DNA of 64,000 nt from Mycolicibacterium nivoides (GTDB taxonomy: Bacteria; Actinomycetota; Actinomycetes; Mycobacteriales; Mycobacteriaceae). The notes under the pieces were generated by a model. The model ran no database searches and was not told where the DNA came from. It saw only the letters and a program-made list of their open reading frames with translations. Shown piece after piece: positions 59,188 through 64,000 of the stretch. The stretch is from NCBI RefSeq assembly GCF_003855255.1, contig NZ_CP034072.1:4065585-4129584 (forward strand), given 5' to 3'. Position numbers and translations under genes: made by a program. Each line of letters starts with the position of its first letter. Position 1 is the first letter of the stretch.

Positions 59188-61995
59188 CTAGGCCTTCTTG
59201 GCAGCGGCCTTCTTCGCGGGAGCCTTCTTGGCCGGCGCCTTCTTGGCAGTCTTCTTCGCGGCCTTCTTGACCGGCCCACGGGCCCGGCGATCGGCCAACA
59301 GTTCCGAGGCCCGCTCGTCGGTGATCGACTGCACGTCATCGCCCTTGCGCAGGCTGGCGTTGGTCTCACCGTCGGTGACGTAGGGACCGAATCGGCCGTC
59401 CTTGATCACCATCGGCTTGCCCGACGCCGGGTCGGTGCCCAGCTCACGCAGCGGCGGGGCCGCGGCGGCCTGGCGCCCGCGGCGTTTCGGCTCGGCGTAG
59501 ATCTTCAGCGCCTCGTCGAGGGTGATGGTGAACATCTGTTCCTCGGTGGCCAGCGAGCGAGAGTCGGTGCCGCGCTTGAGGTATGGGCCGTAGCGGCCGT
59601 TCTGTGCGGTGATCTCCTCGTTGTTCGACGGGTCGACGCCGACCACCCGCGGCAACGACAGCAGCTTGAGCGCGTCGTCGAGCGTCACCGTCTCCAGATC
59701 CATTGAGCGCAAGAGCGATCCGGTGCGCGGCTTGGGGCCGGTCGGCTTCTTGCCCTTCTTGGCCGTCGTCCCGGCATCCGGCTCCTCCGGCGGCTCGGGG
59801 AGGATCTCCGTCACGTAGGGACCGAATCGTCCGTCCTTGGCGACGATTTCGTGTCCCGACACGGGGTCGACGCCCAGCACCCGGCCCTCTTGTGGTGTGG
59901 CGAAAGCCTTTTCGGCCAACTCCAGGGTCAGCTCATCGGGAGTCAGCTCATCCTTGAGGTTGGCGCGCTGCGGCTTGAGCTCGCCGGGATTGTCCGGATC
60001 AGCGATCATCCGCTCCAGGTACGGACCGTTGCGGCCCACCCGGACCACCACAGCGCGACCTTCTTCATCGTCAAAGAGCTTGATGGAGTTGACTTCTCGC
60101 GCGTCGATGCCTTCGAGGTTGCCGCCGACGAGATGCTTGAGCCCACCGGCGCGGGCGATCGAGCCCTCAACGCCGTGCTCGCCGCCGAAGTAGAAGTTCG
60201 ACAGCCAGTTGGTGCGCTGCTCCTGGCCATTGGCGATCTCGTCGAGCTCGTCTTCCATGGCCGCGGTGAAGTCGTAGTCCACCAGGCGGCCGAAGTGCTG
60301 CTCCAGCAGCCCGACGACGGCGAAGGCGACCCAGGACGGCACCAGCGCGCTGCCCTTCTTCTGCACGTAGCCGCGGTCCTGGATGGTCTTGATGATCGAG
60401 CTGTAGGTCGACGGACGGCCGATGCCCAGCTCTTCGAGGGCCTTGATCAGCGAGGCCTCGGTGTAGCGGGCCGGTGGGCTGGTCTGGTGGCCGTCGGCGG
60501 TCAGATCGGCGGCGTCGACGCGCTGCCCCTGGGTCAGGTTCGGCAGGCGGCTCTCGGCGTCGTCGGACTCACCGCCGGCCAGTTCGTCGATGCTCTCGAC
60601 GTAGGCCTTGAGGAAGCCCGGGAACGTGATGGTGCGACCGGAGGCGTTGAAGACGACCTGCTCGCCACCCGCCGCGGTGCCTGCGATGCGCAGCGACAGC
60701 GTCGTACCGCGCGCGTCGGCCATCTGCGAAGCCACGGTGCGCTGCCAGATCAGCTCGTAGAGCCGGAACTCGTCGGTATCCAGCTGCGCGTGCAGCTGGC
60801 CCGGGGTCTGGAACACGTCACCGGCGGGGCGGATCGCCTCGTGCGCCTCTTGGGCGTTCTTGACCTTGCGGGTGTACTGCCGCGGCGTCGGGTGCACGTA
60901 CTCCGAGCCGTACAGCTGGCCGGCCTGGTTACGCGCGGCGTTGATGGCCGACTCCGACAGCGTGGTCGAGTCGGTACGCATGTAGGTGATGTAGCCGTTC
61001 TCGTACAGCCGCTGCGCGATGCTCATGGTGCGCTCCGAGGAGAACCGCAGCTTGCGGGCGGCCTCCTGTTGCAGCGTCGACGTCATGAACGGCGCGTACG
61101 GCTTGCGCGTGTACGGCTTCTGCTCGACGGAGCTGACGGCCAACTGGGCACCGCGCAGCCCGGCGGCCAGGGCCCCGGCACTGGCCTCGTCGAGCACGAG
61201 CACCTCGTCGGGCTTCTTCAGCTGGCCCAGCGAGTCGAAGTCACGACCGGCGGCGACGCGGCGGCCGTCGACGGTGTTGAGCTTGGCGGTGAACCGCGGC
61301 GGGGTGGCCTGCGGATCGGAGACAGATGCGTCCAACTCGGCGCTGACGTCCCAGTAGCCGGCGCTGCGGAACGCCATGCGCTCCCGTTCGCGCTGCACGA
61401 TGATGCGCGTGGCCACCGACTGCACGCGGCCTGCCGAGAGCTTCGGCGCGACCTTCTTCCACAGCACGGGAGACACTTCGTAGCCGTAGAGCCGGTCGAG
61501 GATACGGCGGGTTTCCTGCGCGTCGACCAGCGCGATGTCCAGGTCACGCGGGTTTTCCGCGGCGGCGCGGATGGCGGGCTCGGTGATCTCGTGGAACACC
61601 ATCCGCCGGACCGGCACCTTGGGCTTCAGCGTCTCCAGCAGATGCCAGGCGATCGCCTCACCCTCGCGGTCACCGTCCGTTGCGAGGTAGAGCTCGTCAA
61701 CACCCTTGAGCAGGTCTTTGAGCTCGGTGACGGTGCTCTTCTTGTCGGGGCTGACGATATAGAGCGGTTCGAAGTTGTCGTCGACGTTGACCCCGAGGCG
61801 CGCCCACGGCTCGGATTTGTACTTGGCCGGCACGTCGGCGGCATTGCGCGGCAGGTCACGAATGTGTCCGCGGGAGGATTCGACCACGTAATTGGAGCCC
61901 AGGTAGCCAGCTATCTTGCGCGCCTTTGTCGGCGACTCCACAATCACGAGTCGCCGGACATTTCCCTTGCTACCGCTGCCGCTATCGCCAGCCAA
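59188..61995 (-). CDS. topA: DNA topoisomerase I
   Basis: Relaxes negatively supercoiled DNA; 935 residues, the mycobacterial type without zinc fingers. TOPRIM domain with Glu/Asp residues VIVESPTKARKIAGYLG near 17-33 and DGDREGEAIAWHLLE near 108-122. Active-site Tyr in NGYITYMRTDST near 340. C-terminal region of repeated GRFGPYVT-type motifs, ending in a basic Lys/Ala tail (KKAAKKTAKKAPAKKAPAKK) that aids DNA binding. It runs convergently to the cyclase gene. Confidence 0.97.
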   Translation of the reverse strand: MAGDSGSGSKGNVRRLVIVESPTKARKIAGYLGSNYVVESSRGHIRDLPRNAADVPAKYKSEPWARLGVNVDDNFEPLYIVSPDKKSTVTELKDLLKGVDELYLATDGDREGEAIAWHLLETLKPKVPVRRMVFHEITEPAIRAAAENPRDLDIALVDAQETRRILDRLYGYEVSPVLWKKVAPKLSAGRVQSVATRIIVQRERERMAFRSAGYWDVSAELDASVSDPQATPPRFTAKLNTVDGRRVAAGRDFDSLGQLKKPDEVLVLDEASAGALAAGLRGAQLAVSSVEQKPYTRKPYAPFMTSTLQQEAARKLRFSSERTMSIAQRLYENGYITYMRTDSTTLSESAINAARNQAGQLYGSEYVHPTPRQYTRKVKNAQEAHEAIRPAGDVFQTPGQLHAQLDTDEFRLYELIWQRTVASQMADARGTTLSLRIAGTAAGGEQVVFNASGRTITFPGFLKAYVESIDELAGGESDDAESRLPNLTQGQRVDAADLTADGHQTSPPARYTEASLIKALEELGIGRPSTYSSIIKTIQDRGYVQKKGSALVPSWVAFAVVGLLEQHFGRLVDYDFTAAMEDELDEIANGQEQRTNWLSNFYFGGEHGVEGSIARAGGLKHLVGGNLEGIDAREVNSIKLFDDEEGRAVVVRVGRNGPYLERMIADPDNPGELKPQRANLKDELTPDELTLELAEKAFATPQEGRVLGVDPVSGHEIVAKDGRFGPYVTEILPEPPEEPDAGTTAKKGKKPTGPKPRTGSLLRSMDLETVTLDDALKLLSLPRVVGVDPSNNEEITAQNGRYGPYLKRGTDSRSLATEEQMFTITLDEALKIYAEPKRRGRQAAAAPPLRELGTDPASGKPMVIKDGRFGPYVTDGETNASLRKGDDVQSITDERASELLADRRARGPVKKAAKKTAKKAPAKKAPAKKAAAKKA

Positions 61996-62098
61996 CTGTG
62001 CTTACGCTCCACTTCTTTAGTTGCCGCGCCACGCCCGGCAACTGACAATTTCGCATTACGCGCGAGCCTACGCAAACCGGCTCTCCGCGTGTGCACCA

Positions 62099-62692
62099 TT
62101 AAATACGTGGCCAATGCGCCAACGCCGCCGCCTCCCCGGGTGGTTCCCCTACGTTCTCCACCAGGCGCGATAAGCGACGCCGCCCACTGATCCGCAGGGC
62201 TGGATGTGAGCCCCTGGTCCCGATCAATGTCGGGGCGATCCCCACCCGCATCATGGCCGCGGCCAGCACGGCGTGGGTATCGGGAGCATGTGGGTCCAGT
62301 CCCAGCAGGTAGCGGTCGTCGGCCTCGGGCGTGCCCGCCGCCAGCGTCCAGGCCCGCAACTCACGGGCACCGGGCAGCCATCCGGCCGGCACCGTCTTGA
62401 CCGCACCCCTGGTCCACTCCCCCGCGATCAGCATCAACTGCGGATCCAGCGCGGTGCGCACCAGCGGATTGTTCTCGTCGGTCCGGGAGATCTCCGACAC
62501 CAGGCCGGCCTCGCTGATCATCTCGGCCAGACCGTTGGCGCGCCACAGCTCGTCGACGACCACCGAAATCCGGGCCGCCTGCTGGCCGCCGTGGCTCGCC
62601 AGCACAACCTGCCCTGGCCCGGCGAGAACCCCGGTCAGGTCGGCCACCGCGGGCGGCACCGACTCGGCCGAGAAGAAGGACAGCTGGCTCAC
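62099..62692 (-). CDS. Conserved hypothetical protein (Rv3647c-like)
   Basis: A 197-residue protein matching the gene that sits between topA and cspA in mycobacteria. It begins MSQLSFFSAESVPPAVADLTGVLAG and is mostly helical, with an ISGRRRLSRLVENVGEPPGEA C-terminal part. No catalytic motif is visible. The gene is 103 bases upstream of topA and read in the same direction, and 97 bases downstream of cspA past a terminator. Function unknown. Confidence 0.8.
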   Translation of the reverse strand: MSQLSFFSAESVPPAVADLTGVLAGPGQVVLASHGGQQAARISVVVDELWRANGLAEMISEAGLVSEISRTDENNPLVRTALDPQLMLIAGEWTRGAVKTVPAGWLPGARELRAWTLAAGTPEADDRYLLGLDPHAPDTHAVLAAAMMRVGIAPTLIGTRGSHPALRISGRRRLSRLVENVGEPPGEAAALAHWPRI

Positions 62693-62720
62693 GAATCGAC
62701 ACTAAGCCAGCGCGGCCCGC

Positions 62721-62773
62721 AAAAACGAGAACACCCCCGCGGTGTCCGATGCGGACTCACACGGGGGTGTCTC
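62721..62773 (-). terminator. Rho-independent terminator of cspA
   Basis: Stem ACACCCCCG / CGGGGGTGT (extended by GAGA/TCTC with one bulge) directly after cspA, followed on the minus strand by GTTTTT. A strong terminator, separating cspA from the Rv3647c-like gene. Confidence 0.85.
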
Positions 62774-62789
62774 TTTGGGTTTGTTTGGC

Positions 62790-62993
62790 TCAGATGGCCC
62801 GAACACCCGTGGCCTGCGGCCCCTTGGGGCTCTGGCCGACCTCGAACTCAACCTTCTGGTTCTCCTCCAGGGTGCGGAATCCGCTGCCCTGGATTTCCGT
62901 GTAGTGGACAAACACGTCAGCCGAGCCGTCCTCCGGAGCAATGAAGCCGAAGCCCTTCTCCGCGTTGAACCACTTCACAGTTCCCTGTGGCAT
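62790..62993 (-). CDS. cspA: Cold-shock protein CspA
   Basis: A 67-residue cold-shock domain protein that binds single-stranded RNA and DNA. RNP1 is [10 protein letters not shown] and RNP2 DVFVHYTEI. It starts [16 protein letters not shown] and is preceded by AGAAGGAAAG, a good binding site. The gene has a strong terminator and a long upstream region of about 300 bases, typical of cold-shock genes with structured leaders. Confidence 0.96.
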   Translation of the reverse strand: MPQGTVKWFNAEKGFGFIAPEDGSADVFVHYTEIQGSGFRTLEENQKVEFEVGQSPKGPQATGVRAI

Positions 62994-63294
62994 CTTTTGT
63001 TCTTTCCTTCTCTTTTCAACCGGGTGCGGTCCACCGACTTCCGATGTACCGGGCCCGTTCCGACCGCCATACCTTCGTGGAGTCGCCCGGAACTTAGACC
63101 CGACCTACAACCCTCGCAGGAACCGCGATCGCAACGACGATCCTGCGAGTGCGAGTACAAACACAGAAGCTGCGACCGTGATCAGTCAATCATGTCGAAG
63201 GCTGCTGCGACAGTCTCGGGATGCGGCGCGTGGTGAACAATTCGTTTACAAATCCGAGCCGATGTCGGCGGGGTAGATCGCAGGAGGACCAGTG
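62994..63294. other. Divergent promoter region of cspA and the helicase gene
   Basis: About 300 bases without a gene. It should hold both promoters and the cspA leader. I did not identify a clear -10/-35 pair on either strand; AT-rich patches occur at 62994-63020 and 63233-63255. Confidence 0.5.
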
Positions 63295-64000
63295 GTGCTC
63301 GATCAGGGGTCAGATTTCGGCCGTGAGCTGCTGGCTTGCGCTGTCGACGGCACCCCTTCCGGCGAAAATCCGCTACGCCATGTCGCGGATATCCCTCCGC
63401 GACAGGGCAAACCACATGAGTGGCCGCAATGGGCCCATTCGGAGGTCGTCCAGGCGTTGGTCGACCGCGGGATCGCCGCGCCGTGGTCGCACCAACTCGC
63501 CGCCGCCGAGTTGGCCCACGACGGGCGGCATGTGGTCGTGTCCACCGGAACCGCGTCGGGCAAGTCCCTGGCCTATCAACTGCCGATCCTGACGGCGTTG
63601 GCCGAGGATCGGCAGGCGCGGGTGCTGTACCTGTCCCCGACGAAGGCGCTCGGCCATGACCAGCTGCGCACGGCACAGAGCCTCACCGAAACCGTCGCCG
63701 CACTGCGCGACGTGGCGCCCGCACCGTATGACGGGGACAGCGCGACCGAAGTGCGCCGGTTCGCCCGGGAACGCTCACGGTGGATCTTCTCCAATCCGGA
63801 CATGATCCATCTGTCGCTGTTGCGCAACCACGCGCGCTGGGCGGTGTTCCTGCGTCACCTCAAGTTCATCGTGATCGACGAATGCCATTATTACCGTGGC
63901 ATTTTCGGTTCGAATGTGGCCATGGTGCTGCGCCGGCTCCTGCGGTTGTGCGAGCGCTATTCCCCTGACCATTCCGGGCCGACCGTGATTTTCGCGAGTG
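63295..64000 (+). CDS. DEAD/DEAH-box helicase, N-terminal part (Rv3649-like)
   Basis: The first 235 codons of a superfamily 2 helicase cut by the window edge. The Q-motif-like region is WSHQLAAAELAHDGRHVVV, Walker A VSTGTASGKSLAYQLP, motif Ia LYLSPTKALGHDQL, and the Walker B box DECHYYRG, all in order. GTG 63295 has the binding site AGGAGG seven bases away; GTG 63292 immediately before it is possible. It is divergent from cspA and matches Rv3649, a YprA/HrpA-like helicase with a DUF1998 tail expected beyond the edge. Confidence 0.9.
   Translation, partial: MLDQGSDFGRELLACAVDGTPSGENPLRHVADIPPRQGKPHEWPQWAHSEVVQALVDRGIAAPWSHQLAAAELAHDGRHVVVSTGTASGKSLAYQLPILTALAEDRQARVLYLSPTKALGHDQLRTAQSLTETVAALRDVAPAPYDGDSATEVRRFARERSRWIFSNPDMIHLSLLRNHARWAVFLRHLKFIVIDECHYYRGIFGSNVAMVLRRLLRLCERYSPDHSGPTVIFAS

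Noticed and set aside
59851..62190. 779-codon frame opposite topA
   Set aside because: Antisense artefact; topA is certain.

Overview
This is a high-GC actinobacterial chromosome segment. Gene content and order closely match the region around Rv3596c-Rv3649 of Mycobacterium tuberculosis (clpC1, lsr2, lysS, coaX-panD-panC, the folate operon, ftsH, ephA, lpqG, hpt, tilS, dacB, ppa, the Rv3630-Rv3635 cell-wall cluster, holB, the Rv3645 cyclase, topA, cspA). Several insertions are absent from the tubercle bacillus locus, so the host is most likely a non-tuberculous, Mycolicibacterium-type species. This rests on recognised protein families and synteny recalled from knowledge, not on a database search.

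Layout. 1-760: cobalt transporter genes cbtB-cbtA (cbtA cut by the window edge) behind a cobalamin riboswitch. 805-15765: a long minus-strand housekeeping block. Read in transcription order it is ftsH, folE, folP, folB, folK, two membrane-protein genes, a Rossmann/DUF2520 gene, panC, panD, coaX, lysS, lsr2 and clpC1. It covers tetrahydrofolate and pantothenate/CoA synthesis, tRNA charging, nucleoid structure and proteolysis. 15893-22225: two divergent, internally overlapping three-gene operons (PaaX-type regulator, saccharopine-dehydrogenase-like protein, hydrolase; and ephA, flavin monooxygenase, zinc dehydrogenase) that share a dyad operator. 22247-29942: lpqG, a molybdopterin oxidoreductase, hpt-tilS-metalloprotease-dacB, and ppa. 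30003-33103: small metabolic and accessory genes. 33187-37245: a complete partner-switching signalling module (STAS antagonist, anti-sigma ATPase, response regulator, histidine kinase, receiver-PP2C phosphatase). 37814-38914: a TerC-family transporter behind a predicted manganese (yybP-ykoY) riboswitch, with a readable switch that hides the ribosome binding site.

39020-51744: a Pls/PosA-like NRPS, an M1 peptidase, a flippase-like protein, ppgS and its partner (arabinogalactan galactosamine pathway), then a TetR-regulated amidohydrolase, galE1 and a large membrane protein. 51802-55713: an accessory island with a WxG-containing ESX-substrate-like protein, whose long tail has much lower GC than its head, followed by two lipoprotein genes. 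55741-64000: a CMD-family protein, tRNA-Thr(CGT), holB, a membrane adenylate cyclase, topA, an Rv3647c-like gene, cspA, and the start of a DEAD/DEAH helicase cut by the window edge.

The best candidates for something less described are the ESX-like modular protein with its lipoproteins, the partner-switching module, the TerC riboswitch, and the Pls-like NRPS/M1 peptidase pair beside the arabinogalactan genes.
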